A stretch of DNA of 64,000 nt from Novosphingobium decolorationis (GTDB taxonomy: Bacteria; Pseudomonadota; Alphaproteobacteria; Sphingomonadales; Sphingomonadaceae), in the NCBI RefSeq assembly GCF_018417475.1, contig NZ_CP054856.1, forward strand, positions 1 through 64,000. The letters run 5' to 3'. The notes under the pieces were generated by a model. It did not search any database, had not been told where the DNA came from, and saw nothing but the letters and a program-made list of their open reading frames with translations. Of the stretch, positions 1 to 9,771 are shown piece after piece; position 1 is the first letter of the stretch, and every line of letters starts with the position of its first letter. The translations under genes were made by a program, and so were the position numbers.

Positions 1-717
1 TTCCTCCCCTACAAACGCGTTCTGCTCAAGCTTTCGGGTGAAGTTCTCATGGGAAGTCAGCCGTTCGGCATCGACCCTGAGTTCGTTGCCGAGATGGCCA
101 AGGAAGTGAAGGCCGCGAAGGACACCGGGCTGGAAATCTGCCTCGTGATCGGTGGTGGCAACATCTTCCGCGGCATGGCTGGTGCGGCCAAGGGCATGGA
201 CCGTGCCCAAGCCGACTACATGGGCATGCTCGCGACGGTGATGAACGCGCTTGCGATGCAGAACGCGCTGGAGCAGCTGGGCGTGCCGACCCGCGTGCAG
301 TCCGCCATCGAGATGGACAAGGTCTGTGAGCCGGTGATCCGCCGCCGCGCCGAACGCCACCTGGAAAAGGGCCGCGTCGTGATCTTCGCAGCGGGCGTGG
401 GGGCGCCTTATTTCACCACCGATTCGGGTGCGGCCCTGCGCGCCGCCGAGATGAAGTGCGACGCGCTGCTCAAGGGCACCAGCGTCGATGGCGTCTATGA
501 CAGCGATCCCAAGACCAACCCGACGGCGACGCGCTATGCGACCGTCGATTTCGACACCGTCCTGGCCGACAACCTGAAGGTCATGGACGCTTCCGCCGTG
601 GCGCTGTGCCGCGACAACGCGATTCCGATCGTCGTCTTCTCGATCCGCGAGCAGGGCAATCTCGCCGCTGTTCTGGCGGGAGAGGGCACCAAGACGATCG
701 TGCAGAAAGGAGCCTGA
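1..717 (+). CDS. pyrH: UMP kinase, 5'-truncated by window edge
   Basis: UMP kinase phosphorylates UMP to UDP with ATP in pyrimidine nucleotide synthesis in the cytoplasm. The frame is open from base 1, and the KLSGE phosphate-binding motif lies before the first in-window ATG (49), so the true start is upstream of the window. The GGGNIFRG motif and the segment [12 protein letters not shown] are typical of bacterial UMP kinases of the amino-acid-kinase fold. About 238 residues are present, close to full length. The stop overlaps the spacer before frr by two bases, and pyrH-frr is a common bacterial operon pair. Confidence 0.97.
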   Translation, partial: FLPYKRVLLKLSGEVLMGSQPFGIDPEFVAEMAKEVKAAKDTGLEICLVIGGGNIFRGMAGAAKGMDRAQADYMGMLATVMNALAMQNALEQLGVPTRVQSAIEMDKVCEPVIRRRAERHLEKGRVVIFAAGVGAPYFTTDSGAALRAAEMKCDALLKGTSVDGVYDSDPKTNPTATRYATVDFDTVLADNLKVMDASAVALCRDNAIPIVVFSIREQGNLAAVLAGEGTKTIVQKGA

Positions 718-719
718 CG

Positions 720-1277
720 ATGGCCAAGTACGACAAGGACGATCTCGAACGCCGCATGGCGGGTGCCGTGGAATCGCTGAAGGGCGATCTGACGGGTCTG
801 CGCACGGGCCGCGCCAGCACCCAGCTGCTCGATCCCGTGGTGGTTGAAGTCTACGGCTCGAAGATGCCGCTGGTGCAGGTTGCGACCGTCTCGGTTCCCG
901 AGCCGCGCCTGATCTCGGTGCAGGTCTGGGACAAGTCGAATGTCGGTCCCGTCGAGAAGGCGATCCGCTCGGCAGGTCTTGGTCTTAACCCGATCAACGA
1001 CGGTGCCACGCTGCGTCTCCCGATCCCTGATCTTACCGAAGAGCGCCGCAAGGAGCTTGCCAAGATCGCGGGCCAGTATGCGGAAAAGGCCAAGGTCGCG
1101 ATCCGCAACGTGCGCCGCGACGGCATGGAAGCGCTCAAGACCGACGAGAACAAGAAGGAAATCTCCGAGGACGACCGCAAGCGCGCCGAGGCCGAGGTGC
1201 AGAAGCTGACCGACGAGCAGATCAAGGCCGTCGATGAGGCGTTCGGTGCCAAGGAAAAGGAAATCCTCGGCAAGTGA
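720..1277 (+). CDS. frr: Ribosome recycling factor
   Basis: Ribosome recycling factor acts with EF-G to split post-termination ribosomes. The protein is 185 residues, the normal length, and starts [20 protein letters not shown]. The family features LRTGRAS, the [13 protein letters not shown] region and the C-terminal helix rich in Lys and Glu are all visible. The ATG at 720 lies two bases after the pyrH stop and is preceded by AAAGGAG, so pyrH and frr are translated from one message. In-frame sequence upstream of 720 overlaps pyrH and is not needed. Confidence 0.97.
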   Translation: MAKYDKDDLERRMAGAVESLKGDLTGLRTGRASTQLLDPVVVEVYGSKMPLVQVATVSVPEPRLISVQVWDKSNVGPVEKAIRSAGLGLNPINDGATLRLPIPDLTEERRKELAKIAGQYAEKAKVAIRNVRRDGMEALKTDENKKEISEDDRKRAEAEVQKLTDEQIKAVDEAFGAKEKEILGK

Positions 1278-1308
1278 GGCAAGACCTGTTCGTGCGGAAG
1301 GGGGCCTG

Positions 1309-1998
1309 ATGGGAGCCGGCGAACCTGTTGGCGTGCGTCACGTCGCCATCATCATGGATGGCAATGGACGCTGGGCGAAGAAGCGCCTGCTTCCGCGCGC
1401 GATGGGGCACCAGCGCGGCGTGGAAGCGGTGCGCCGCGTGGTGCGCGGCGCGCGGGAACTGGGCCTGGAGGCCCTGACCCTCTACGCCTTCTCGACCGAG
1501 AACTGGCGCCGTCCCGAGGAAGAGGTCTCGGACCTCATGGGGCTGATGAAGCGCTTCATCCTCTCCGACCTCGACGAGTTCGCGCAAGCGGGCGTGCGTC
1601 TCAGGATCATTGGCGACTACTCGGCGTTCAAGCCTGACGTGGTCGAACTGATCGACGGGGCCATCGCGCGCACCGCGTCCAATACCGGCACGACGCTGGC
1701 TGTCGCGCTGAACTACGGCGCGCAGGACGAGATCGCGCGCGCGGCGACCAAAGCCGCCGCCAAGGGGCCGATCACGCCCGAGACGATCTCGGCCGAGCTG
1801 GATACGGCGGACATGCCGCCGCTCGACCTCATGATCCGGACCTCGGGCGAGGTACGCCTGTCGAACTTCCTCCTGTGGCAGTGCGCCTACGCGGAACTCT
1901 ATTTCACAGACGTGCTCTGGCCCGATTTCACGCTGGACCACCTGCGTGAGGCGCTCCAGTGCTTCTCGGGCCGGGAGAGACGTTATGGCGGGCGCTGA
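1309..1998 (+). CDS. uppS: Isoprenyl (undecaprenyl) diphosphate synthase
   Basis: This cis-prenyltransferase extends farnesyl diphosphate with isopentenyl diphosphate to the C55 carrier lipid used for peptidoglycan. It is 229 residues. The signature [13 protein letters not shown] includes the catalytic Asp (about residue 17). FSTENWRRP and the C-terminal [16 protein letters not shown] motif are also present. The start at 1309 was chosen because the protein then begins a few residues before the conserved core, as is usual. It is 31 bp after frr and its end overlaps the start of cdsA by 14 bp, which indicates one operon. Confidence 0.95.
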   Translation: MGAGEPVGVRHVAIIMDGNGRWAKKRLLPRAMGHQRGVEAVRRVVRGARELGLEALTLYAFSTENWRRPEEEVSDLMGLMKRFILSDLDEFAQAGVRLRIIGDYSAFKPDVVELIDGAIARTASNTGTTLAVALNYGAQDEIARAATKAAAKGPITPETISAELDTADMPPLDLMIRTSGEVRLSNFLLWQCAYAELYFTDVLWPDFTLDHLREALQCFSGRERRYGGR

Positions 1999-2761
1999 TC
2001 GCAAGGCGAAGGGCAGTTCGGACCTCGGTGTCCGGGCGGTCTCGGCCGTGGTCATGCTGGCGGTGGCCGGAACGGCGGTCTGGGTGGGCGGCGTGCTGTG
2101 GATGGCCTTCGTCTGTGCGGTCGCGGTCGGCGTGCTCTACGAATGGGTGCGCATGGCGCGCCGGGGCACGCAGGACCCGATGCAGCGCGGCCTGTGGAAT
2201 TTCGCAGGTATGTTCTACGTTGGCGTGGGCGCGGCCATGCTGCTGTTCCTGCGCAACCCGGCCTTTACGCTCGCTCCGCTGCTGACGGTGATGCTTTCGG
2301 TTATCGCGGTCGATGTCGGGGCCTATTTTGCGGGCCGGACGTTCGGTGGACCCAAGATCGCGCCGGCCATCAGCCCGTCCAAGACCTGGTCGGGGCTCAT
2401 TGGTGGCTGCGTGGGGGCAACGCTGGTCCTGTTCGGGGCAGTGATGCTCTGGCAGGGCGGGCGCATCACGACAACGCCGGTTGGCCCGGCTGGTGGAGCG
2501 CAGGCGTGCCTGGGCTCGAGCGGGGACTGCTGGTACCTGACGGCGAGCCCCGTAGCGGTCTTTGCCCAGTGCCTCCTCTTCGGCATCCTGCTCGCCGTCT
2601 GCGCACAGGCGGGGGACTTCCTCGAGAGCTGGATGAAGCGCCGGGCAGGGCTCAAGGATTCGGGCAATCTCATTCCGGGCCACGGCGGGTTTCTCGACCG
2701 TGTCGACGGCCTTCTGGCCGTGCTCTTCGTGCTTGCCCTCATGATCCTCTTTCAGCCATGA
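1985..2761 (+). CDS. cdsA: Phosphatidate cytidylyltransferase
   Basis: CdsA makes CDP-diacylglycerol from phosphatidate and CTP at the inner membrane, the branch point for phospholipid synthesis. The 258-residue protein has several hydrophobic segments and the family signature near the C terminus, [20 protein letters not shown] followed by GFLDRVDG. The start overlaps uppS. An insertion rich in Gly, Cys and Ser between two membrane segments (about residues 165-185) is a small oddity but does not touch the catalytic motif. Its stop overlaps the likely dxr start. Confidence 0.94.
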   Translation: MAGADRKAKGSSDLGVRAVSAVVMLAVAGTAVWVGGVLWMAFVCAVAVGVLYEWVRMARRGTQDPMQRGLWNFAGMFYVGVGAAMLLFLRNPAFTLAPLLTVMLSVIAVDVGAYFAGRTFGGPKIAPAISPSKTWSGLIGGCVGATLVLFGAVMLWQGGRITTTPVGPAGGAQACLGSSGDCWYLTASPVAVFAQCLLFGILLAVCAQAGDFLESWMKRRAGLKDSGNLIPGHGGFLDRVDGLLAVLFVLALMILFQP

Positions 2762-3933
2762 TCGGCGCAATGACGCATAACCCGCGGACCATCTCCATTC
2801 TGGGAGCGACCGGCTCCATCGGCAGCTCCACGCTCGATCTCGTGCGGCGCAATCTGCAGGACTGGCGCGTGTGCGCGCTGACCGCGAACGGCAACGTCGA
2901 GGCGCTGGCGAAGCTGGCGCGTGAGTTCTCGGCCGAGATCGCTGTCGTCGCCGACGAGACCTGCCTTCCGGCGCTGCGCGAGGCGCTCGCCGGAACAGGC
3001 ATCGAGGCCGCCGGCGGCGCGTCCGCGCTGGTCGAGGCCGCCGCGCGCGGTGCCGACATGACGATTGCCGCGATCGTGGGCTGTGCCGGGCTCGCCCCGA
3101 CGATGGCCGCGATCGAGCAGGGCGGCCTCATCGGGCTTGCCAACAAGGAGGCGCTGGTCTCCGCTGGCCCCATCATGACGGCAGCCGTGGCGAAACATGG
3201 CGCAACGCTGCTCCCCGTCGACAGCGAGCACAATGCGATCTTCCAGTGCCTACAGGGCAACAAGGCGAGCCACGTCCGCGCGATCACGCTGACGGCGAGC
3301 GGCGGGCCTTTCCGCGAATGGTCGCAGGCCCAGCTCGAAGCAGCAACGCCGGCGCAGGCGGTCAAGCATCCCAACTGGTCGATGGGCGCCAAGATCAGCG
3401 TCGATTCGGCGACCATGTTCAACAAGGGCCTCGAACTGATCGAGGCGCACTACCTCTTCCCCGTTGGCCTCGATAAGCTGCGCATCGTCGTGCACCCGCA
3501 ATCGGTCGTGCATTCGATGGTGGAGTACCGCGACGGCTCCACGCTGGCCCAGCTTGGGCCCTCGGACATGCGCGTGCCCATTGCCTCGGTCCTCGCCTGG
3601 CCCGAGCGGATGGAGGCCCCGTGCGGTCCGCTCGATCTGGCGGCCATTGGCGAGCTGACTTTCCGTGCGCCCGACGAGGAGCGCTTTCCGGCCACCCGTC
3701 TCGCCCGCGAGGCGGCGCAGGCAGGGGGCGCCATTCCCGCGGTTCTCAACGCCGCGAACGAAGTCGCGGTCGACGCCTTTCTGCGCGGTCATATTGGGTT
3801 CACCCGGATTGCGGCAGACGTGGCGCACGTGCTGGAAAGCTATGCGCCCCCGCCGCCCGGCAGCCTCGATGACGTGCTCGCCGTCGATGCCGAGGCGCGT
3901 CGGCGCGCGCAGGGCCTGATGCCGTGTACATGA
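2758..3933 (+). CDS. dxr: 1-deoxy-D-xylulose 5-phosphate reductoisomerase
   Basis: Dxr converts DXP to MEP with NADPH, the committed step of the non-mevalonate isoprenoid pathway, and so feeds uppS upstream. The NADPH-binding GATGSIGSSTLDLV is at the N terminus, SEHNAIFQCL and VDSATMFNKGLELIEAHYLF form the metal and substrate site. The length is 391 residues from the ATG at 2758, which overlaps the cdsA stop. An ATG at 2770 would give 387 residues, equally plausible because neither has a clear ribosome site. Confidence 0.95.
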   Translation: MIGAMTHNPRTISILGATGSIGSSTLDLVRRNLQDWRVCALTANGNVEALAKLAREFSAEIAVVADETCLPALREALAGTGIEAAGGASALVEAAARGADMTIAAIVGCAGLAPTMAAIEQGGLIGLANKEALVSAGPIMTAAVAKHGATLLPVDSEHNAIFQCLQGNKASHVRAITLTASGGPFREWSQAQLEAATPAQAVKHPNWSMGAKISVDSATMFNKGLELIEAHYLFPVGLDKLRIVVHPQSVVHSMVEYRDGSTLAQLGPSDMRVPIASVLAWPERMEAPCGPLDLAAIGELTFRAPDEERFPATRLAREAAQAGGAIPAVLNAANEVAVDAFLRGHIGFTRIAADVAHVLESYAPPPPGSLDDVLAVDAEARRRAQGLMPCT

Positions 3934-3970
3934 CTGCCCGGCAGTTGATCGAGGGGAGGGGACAGGCCTG

Positions 3971-5344
3971 ATGGGCGTCCTGACAACGGTTTTCGCATTT
4001 CTGCTCGTGCTGGGGCCCCTCGTGGTCATCCACGAGCTTGGCCACTATCTGGTCGGCCGTTTCTTCGGCGTGAAGGCCGATGCGTTCTCGGTCGGCTTCG
4101 GCAAGGAACTGGCCGGGTGGACCGACAAGCGCGGAACCCGCTGGAAGCTCTGCGCGCTCCCGCTGGGCGGCTACGTCCAGTTCGCAGGCGACATGAACCC
4201 GGCCAGCGCCTCGGATGCCGGGGCGAGCGAGGCTCCGGCCGAGCAGCGCGGGCAGATGTTCCAGTTCAAGCCGCTGTGGCAGCGTGCGCTGATCGTCTTT
4301 GCCGGCCCGCTCACCAATCTTCTCCTGTGTGTAGCGATCTTCGCGGCCTTCACGATGGCTTACGGCAACCGCGTGGTGGAGCCGGTGATTGCCGACTTCG
4401 CCGAGAATTCGGTCGCGCAGGAGGCGGGCCTTCAGGTTGGCGACCGCATTACCTCGATCGCCGGCGAGACAGTGGGCGATGTCCAGGATCTGGAACGCTA
4501 TATCCTGCTTCACCCGGAAGGGCGCGTTCCCGTAGGCGTCGAGCGCGAAGGGCGCGCCATGACCCTGCCGGTCGAGATTGCCACGCGCGAGATCGACGAT
4601 GGGTTTGGCAAGACCGCCCGCATCGGCGACCTGGGTGTGTCGTTCGATCAGCCCATCGTCGCCGGATTCACCTCCGATTCTGCGGCCGAAGAGGCCGGTT
4701 TCGAAGTGGGTGACCGGATCGTGGGTATCGGGGGGCAGGAGGTCACCAGCTTCCACGATGTCATCGACCTGGTGCAGCCGCGCGCCGGGGACACGCTTCG
4801 CTTCACCGTCGAGCGCGAGGGCGCCGAACTGGAGCTGCCCGTCGCGGTGCGCTCGGCAAGCCGTCCGGGCGCGGATGGGGAGCAGGAGAATGTGGGCATG
4901 ATCGGCGTCGAGGCGCGGGTCGGTCGGCTGGTGCCGGTCGGACCTGTCGCCGCGGTGGGCATCGGCTTTGCGCGCAGCTTCGACATGCTTGACGACATGG
5001 TGACCGGGCTTCGCCAGATCATCTTCGGCGAGCGGTCGGTCAAGGAGCTTGGCGGGCCGATCAAGATCGCCCAGGCCTCGGGCCAGCAATTCTCGCTTGG
5101 TTGGGAGAATTTCGTGGCTTTCGCGGCGTTTATCTCGATTAACTTGGCATTCATCAACCTCCTGCCAATCCCGGGGCTCGACGGAGGACATCTGGCTTTC
5201 TACGCGGCGGAGTGGGTTCGTCGCAAACCTCTCGATGGTCGCAGCCAGGAGTGGGCGATCCGCACGGGAGTGGTATTTCTTCTTGCGCTCATGGTGTTCG
5301 TTACGGTGAACGACATCGTCTCCCTGCCGATTTTCGGGGGATAG
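3971..5344 (+). CDS. rseP: Site-2 intramembrane metalloprotease RseP-like
   Basis: RseP-type site-2 proteases cut transmembrane substrates such as anti-sigma factors within the inner membrane. The zinc motif HELGH is at residues 21-25 in the first membrane segment, and the C-terminal NLLPIPGLDGGH motif supplies the third metal ligand. Two PDZ domains lie between (about residues 130-300). It is 457 residues, normal for the family. It sits between dxr and bamA, the order seen in many proteobacteria, which links it to envelope stress control. Confidence 0.95.
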   Translation: MGVLTTVFAFLLVLGPLVVIHELGHYLVGRFFGVKADAFSVGFGKELAGWTDKRGTRWKLCALPLGGYVQFAGDMNPASASDAGASEAPAEQRGQMFQFKPLWQRALIVFAGPLTNLLLCVAIFAAFTMAYGNRVVEPVIADFAENSVAQEAGLQVGDRITSIAGETVGDVQDLERYILLHPEGRVPVGVEREGRAMTLPVEIATREIDDGFGKTARIGDLGVSFDQPIVAGFTSDSAAEEAGFEVGDRIVGIGGQEVTSFHDVIDLVQPRAGDTLRFTVEREGAELELPVAVRSASRPGADGEQENVGMIGVEARVGRLVPVGPVAAVGIGFARSFDMLDDMVTGLRQIIFGERSVKELGGPIKIAQASGQQFSLGWENFVAFAAFISINLAFINLLPIPGLDGGHLAFYAAEWVRRKPLDGRSQEWAIRTGVVFLLALMVFVTVNDIVSLPIFGG

Positions 5345-5515
5345 GGCCGGAATTTTACCGAGGATCACAATGTCGCCCGGTTTGGCTGCTTGATCGTCGC
5401 GGCTCCATCAGGCAGATGGCTGCGGACTTGCGCAGGTTTCGGTGCAGGCCTGCCGACTGTCATGGATCTCGCTGAGGCGCTTATCAGGAATTATCTTGGA
5501 ATGATCGGAGTGGAA

Positions 5516-8155
5516 ATGGTTCGCAGCACTGAGGCTCGCCGCTCGTCACACGTCGCGGCCGTGCTCCTTGGGACCACGATCCTGGCCGGTGTGCCCTCGG
5601 CCGCCTTTGCCCAGGACGCGGCCGCGCAGAGCGCTCCGACCGAGCCCGCCGCGCAGCCTGAAGCCGAGAAGATCACCTCGCTGACCGTGCGCGGTGCCGA
5701 GCGTCTCGAGCAGCAGACGGTTCTTTCCTACGTGAAGCTGCGCATCGGCCAGCCTTACACCAAGGCGGCCGCCGATGGCGCGCTGAAGGATCTCTACGCG
5801 ACCGAGCTGTTCAAGTCGGTCGAGGTGACCAACGAGAACGGCGCGGTGGTGATCGAGGTTCAGGAGAACCCGGTTGTCAACCGCATCATTCTTGAAGGCA
5901 ACAAGCGCATCAAGAACGACAAGATCCTGCCCGAGATCAAGGTCTCGCCGCGCCAGATCTTCACCCGTTCCAAGGTCCGTGCCGACGTTGCCCGCATCAT
6001 CGAGCTCTACAAGCGTCAGGGCCGTTATGCCGCGACGGTCGAGCCCAAGATGGTCATGCTCGACCAGAACCGCGTCGACATCGTCTTCGAGATCACCGAG
6101 GGCGACAAGTCGAAGGTCCGCCAGATCAACGTGATCGGCAACGAGGCCTTCTCGGACGGCGAACTGCGCTCGCAGATGGTGACCAAGCAGGCCCGCTTCT
6201 GGCGTCTGTTCTCCTCGGGCACCAGCTATGACCCGGACCGCATGGCCTTCGACCAGCAGAAGCTGCGCCAGTTCTACCTGACCGAAGGTTACGCCGACTT
6301 CCGCGTTGTCTCGGCCGTCGCCGAGCTGACGCCGGACAAGAAGGACTTCATCATCACCTACGTGGTGGAGGAAGGCGAGCGCTACAAGTTCGGCGATGTG
6401 AAGGTGGAAAGTCAGCTGCGCGACTTCTCCAGCGAGAAGATGTCCCAGAACCTGCCGATGAAGGCAGGCGACTGGTACAACGCCAAGCAGGTCGAGGACA
6501 CGATCGAGAGCCTCAACAACACCGCTGGTGCCTTCGGCTATGCCTTTGCGGACGTGCGCCCCCAGTACGATCGCAACAAGGAAGACCTCACCATGGGTCT
6601 GACTTTCGTGATCCGCGAGGCACCGCGCGTCTACGTCGAGCGCATCGACATCAACGGCAACACGCTCACCCAGGACAAGGTCATCCGCCGCGAGTTCCGT
6701 CTCGCCGAGGGCGATGCCTTCAACTCGCTCCAGGTGCGCCGTTCGACCAACCGCATCAAGTCGCTCGGCTACTTCCAGGAGAAGTTCGAGGTCGAGCAGA
6801 AGCCGGGTGCGGCCGATGACCGCATCATCCTGGAAGCCAACGTGGAAGAGCGCCCGACCGGCGAACTTCAGCTTTCGGCCGGTTTCTCGAGCCTGGAAAG
6901 CTTCATCTTCCAGGCATCGATCCGCCAGCGCAACTTCCGTGGCCGCGGCCAGACGGTGGGCCTGTCGGGCAGCTATTCGCGCTATTCGCGCTCGGTCCAG
7001 GCGAGCTTTGTCGAGCCGTACCTGTTCGACAAGAACGTTTCGCTCGGTGTCGACCTCTACCGCCGCGACTACAACAACTTCAACTTCCAGAACTCGAACC
7101 GCAACACCACCTACCAGCAGACCACGACCGGTTTCCAGGTACGCGCGGGTGTTCCGGTCACCGAGTACATCACCGCGGTCGGGCGCTACACGCTCAACTA
7201 CGATGACGTCTCGCTCTCGGAGAACCAGTTCTACTCGATCGGCGATACCGGCGAGCTCGAGTGCGATCCGCTGCGTGCGGGCCGCTACCTGTGCGATGCC
7301 ATCGGCAAGCGCCTGAGTTCGATCGTCGGCTTCTCGCTGATCTACGACACGCTCGACAACCGCGTGCGTCCTTCGCGTGGTGAAACCGCGCAGGTCAGCA
7401 TCGACGTGGCGGGCCTGGGCGGCGACGTGAAGTACGCGCGCCTGCGCGCCAATGCGGCGAAGTACTGGCCGCTGGGCGGTGGCTTCATCTTCTCGCTGCA
7501 GGGCGAGGGCGGCATCATCGAGCCCTACGGCGGCGACGACTACGTGCGCCTGACCGACCGCTTCTACCTCGGCAACCCGCAGATGCGCGGCTTTGCTGTG
7601 CGCGGTGTCGGTCCGCGCGTGATCCGCCAGTACTACGGTCCCGACGAGGACGGCAACTACACGGTGCCGGGCAACGATTCCGACGACGCGCTGGGTGGCA
7701 AGTACTACTACATGGCGCGTGCCGAAATGGAGATCCCGCTGGGATCGGGCGCGCGCGAGATGGGGCTTCGCCCCTCGGTCTTCGTCGATGCCGGCGCGGT
7801 CTGGGGCACACGCCGTCCCGAACTCAGCGACTGCGGCGATGGCTGCTTCATCGGTCAGCGTGACCAGGACGGCAACCAGCTCTACAATGTGCTCGACGAT
7901 GACGGCAACGTCGTGGGCACGAGCATCGATCAGATCGATCCGGACACCGGTGCGACCCGCAATCCGGCCGGCTCGACGAGTTATTTCACCGAGAACTATC
8001 TCGGCGACACCTGGCTGCCGCGCGTGGCCATCGGTGTCGGCGTGAACTGGAACTCGCCCTTCGGACCCTTCCGCATCGACATGTCGCACGTGCTCCTGAA
8101 GCGCGATGGCGACGACACCCGGGTCTTTTCATTCAACGTGGGAACGCAATTCTGA
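5516..8155 (+). CDS. bamA: Outer membrane protein assembly factor BamA
   Basis: BamA inserts beta-barrel proteins into the outer membrane. From the ATG at 5516 the protein has 879 residues, with a signal peptide ending AAFA followed by QDAAAQ. Then come five POTRA-like repeats (about residues 50-450) and a C-terminal Omp85 barrel ending in Phe (VGTQF). The start was chosen because GGAG lies 5 bp upstream and the signal peptide follows immediately; ATGs at 5462 and 5501 are alternatives. Its stop overlaps the start of ompH by one base (TGATG). Confidence 0.95.
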   Translation: MVRSTEARRSSHVAAVLLGTTILAGVPSAAFAQDAAAQSAPTEPAAQPEAEKITSLTVRGAERLEQQTVLSYVKLRIGQPYTKAAADGALKDLYATELFKSVEVTNENGAVVIEVQENPVVNRIILEGNKRIKNDKILPEIKVSPRQIFTRSKVRADVARIIELYKRQGRYAATVEPKMVMLDQNRVDIVFEITEGDKSKVRQINVIGNEAFSDGELRSQMVTKQARFWRLFSSGTSYDPDRMAFDQQKLRQFYLTEGYADFRVVSAVAELTPDKKDFIITYVVEEGERYKFGDVKVESQLRDFSSEKMSQNLPMKAGDWYNAKQVEDTIESLNNTAGAFGYAFADVRPQYDRNKEDLTMGLTFVIREAPRVYVERIDINGNTLTQDKVIRREFRLAEGDAFNSLQVRRSTNRIKSLGYFQEKFEVEQKPGAADDRIILEANVEERPTGELQLSAGFSSLESFIFQASIRQRNFRGRGQTVGLSGSYSRYSRSVQASFVEPYLFDKNVSLGVDLYRRDYNNFNFQNSNRNTTYQQTTTGFQVRAGVPVTEYITAVGRYTLNYDDVSLSENQFYSIGDTGELECDPLRAGRYLCDAIGKRLSSIVGFSLIYDTLDNRVRPSRGETAQVSIDVAGLGGDVKYARLRANAAKYWPLGGGFIFSLQGEGGIIEPYGGDDYVRLTDRFYLGNPQMRGFAVRGVGPRVIRQYYGPDEDGNYTVPGNDSDDALGGKYYYMARAEMEIPLGSGAREMGLRPSVFVDAGAVWGTRRPELSDCGDGCFIGQRDQDGNQLYNVLDDDGNVVGTSIDQIDPDTGATRNPAGSTSYFTENYLGDTWLPRVAIGVGVNWNSPFGPFRIDMSHVLLKRDGDDTRVFSFNVGTQF

Positions 8156-8841
8156 TGAAAACTCTTCTCAAGTCCGCTGCGCTGGCTTCGACCCTGGCGC
8201 TTGCATCCGTCGCGCTTCCGGGCGTGGCCTCGGCCCAGTCGGGCACCGTGGTCCCCGGCATCGGCGTGGCCGACCTCGAGGGCATCGTCTTCAGCTCGGC
8301 GGCCAACCAGACCGCGCGTGAGCAGCGCCAGACCACCTACAAGGCGCAGATCGATCAGGCCAACAGCCGTCGCGCCGCGATCCAGGCCCAGCTTCAGCCG
8401 CTGATCCAGAAGTACCAGACCGACAGCCGCGCGGCGAACCCGAACGAGGCGTCGCTCCAGCAGCAGGCCCAGCAGATCCAGCAGATCCAGCAGCAGGGCC
8501 AGCAGGAACTGCAGCAGATCCTCGCGCCGGTCTCGCTCTCGGAAGCCTATGTCAACGAGCAGATCGAGGACAAGCTGAACGATGCGGTCAAGGCTGCGAT
8601 GACCAAGAAGAAGGTCACCATCCTCCTCAACCCGCAGTCGATCCAGGCGATCACCGACGGTGCCTACTCGCTCAACCAGGACATCCTGGCCGAGCTCAAC
8701 ACCGCGATCCCGACCGCCCAGATCGTCCCGCCCGAGGGTTGGGAACCGCGCCAGGTGCGTGAAGCGCGCGCGCGTCAGCAGCAGGCCGGCCAGGCCCCGG
8801 CTCCGGCCGCTGGCAACACCGCGGCGCCCGCCGGCCGTTAA
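8155..8841 (+). CDS. skp: OmpH/Skp family periplasmic chaperone
   Basis: Skp-type chaperones hold unfolded outer-membrane proteins in the periplasm on the way to BamA. The 228-residue protein has a signal peptide (LPGVASAQ) and then a long coiled-coil region that is unusually rich in Gln (residues 100-125), followed by an Ala/Pro-rich tail. It is somewhat longer than the E. coli protein. Its position between bamA and fabZ is the conserved place for this gene. Confidence 0.9.
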   Translation: MKTLLKSAALASTLALASVALPGVASAQSGTVVPGIGVADLEGIVFSSAANQTAREQRQTTYKAQIDQANSRRAAIQAQLQPLIQKYQTDSRAANPNEASLQQQAQQIQQIQQQGQQELQQILAPVSLSEAYVNEQIEDKLNDAVKAAMTKKKVTILLNPQSIQAITDGAYSLNQDILAELNTAIPTAQIVPPEGWEPRQVREARARQQQAGQAPAPAAGNTAAPAGR

Positions 8842-8865
8842 TTTCCAGACGAAAGTACCTGTACG

Positions 8866-9318
8866 ATGAGCGAACCGGGCGAACTGGTCTACGACATCCC
8901 GAAAATCCTCGAGGCGCTGCCGCATCGCTACCCGATGCTGCTCGTCGACCGGGTGGTCTCCTTCGATGAGGAGTCGATCCACGCGGTCAAGGCGGTGAGC
9001 TTCAACGAGGATTTCTTCCAGGGCCATTTCCCCGGCCGTCCGATCATGCCCGGTGTCCTCCAGATCGAGGCGCTGGCGCAGACGGCGGGTATCCTGGCCA
9101 TCGAGACCCTGGGTCTCGCCGGTTCGGGCAAGCTCGTCTACTTCATGGCGATCGAGAACGCGAAGTTCCGCAACCCCGTGACGCCCGGGCACCTGCTCGA
9201 CCTCAAGGTGAGCTTCGTCCAGAAGCGCGCGCGGGTCTGCAAGTTCACGGGCACGGCCTCGATTGACGGGAAGACGACCTGCGAAGTCAGCTTTACCGCG
9301 ATGATCGCCGACGCCTGA
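8866..9318 (+). CDS. fabZ: (3R)-hydroxyacyl-ACP dehydratase FabZ
   Basis: FabZ dehydrates 3-hydroxyacyl-ACP in type II fatty acid synthesis. The hot-dog fold signature [11 protein letters not shown] and the active-site segment [20 protein letters not shown] carry the catalytic His and Glu. It is 150 residues, as expected. In most Gram-negative bacteria lpxD precedes and lpxA follows this gene; here neither does, and rpmE is next. That fits sphingomonads, which use glycosphingolipids in place of lipopolysaccharide. Confidence 0.95.
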   Translation: MSEPGELVYDIPKILEALPHRYPMLLVDRVVSFDEESIHAVKAVSFNEDFFQGHFPGRPIMPGVLQIEALAQTAGILAIETLGLAGSGKLVYFMAIENAKFRNPVTPGHLLDLKVSFVQKRARVCKFTGTASIDGKTTCEVSFTAMIADA

Positions 9319-9320
9319 GG

Positions 9321-9344
9321 GAAGGGGGCTTTCGGGCCCCTTTC
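9321..9344 (+). terminator. Possible intrinsic terminator after fabZ
   Basis: A GC stem of AAGGGG with CCCCTT encloses a 9-base loop and is followed by a short T-containing tract just after the fabZ stop. It is weak, so read-through into rpmE is possible. Confidence 0.4.
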
Positions 9345-9451
9345 GCCGCAGGTGGTGCGCCGGGACTTGCCATTGGGCCCGTTCCGATGTAAGCGCGCCG
9401 CTTTCCATGGCAGGCCGGTCGGAACCGGCCATATGCAAGAGAGATTACGAC

Positions 9452-9679
9452 ATGAAGGCCGATCTGCACCCCGACTACCACATGATCACCGTCCAGATGA
9501 CCGACGGCACCACGTTCCAGACCCGCTCGACCTGGGGCAAGGAAGGTGACACGCTCGTTCTCGACGTCGATCCCACCACGCACCCGGCCTGGACCGGTGG
9601 CCAGCAGCGCGTCAACGAAGGCGGCCGCGTGGCACAGTTCAACAAGCGTTTCGGTGGTCTCTCGCTCAACAAGAAGTGA
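9452..9679 (+). CDS. rpmE: 50S ribosomal protein L31
   Basis: This is a 75-residue ribosomal protein L31 starting [19 protein letters not shown], with the FNKRFG motif near the C terminus. It has no cysteines, so it is the zinc-independent form. The ATG at 9452 is preceded by a short purine-rich stretch (AGAGATTACG). A strong terminator follows it. Confidence 0.93.
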   Translation: MKADLHPDYHMITVQMTDGTTFQTRSTWGKEGDTLVLDVDPTTHPAWTGGQQRVNEGGRVAQFNKRFGGLSLNKK

Positions 9680-9707
9680 GACGACGGTTCATCCGAACCT
9701 TGTAGCG

Positions 9708-9738
9708 AAAAGGGCGGCCTTGCGGGGCCGCCCTTTTT
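9708..9738 (+). terminator. Intrinsic terminator after rpmE
   Basis: The 12-bp inverted repeat AAAAGGGCGGCC / GGCCGCCCTTTT surrounds a 6-base loop and ends in five Ts. It also has A's on the other side, so it can stop transcription of the PilZ gene coming from the right. Confidence 0.85.
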
Positions 9739-9771
9739 CGTTGGGGCTGTGGAGGCGTGCGGGGCGTCGGG

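Noticed and set aside
5546..8089. Open frame of 847 codons on the minus strand opposite bamA
   Set aside because: It mirrors the codon bias of bamA, has no ribosome site or known motif, and bamA itself is beyond doubt.
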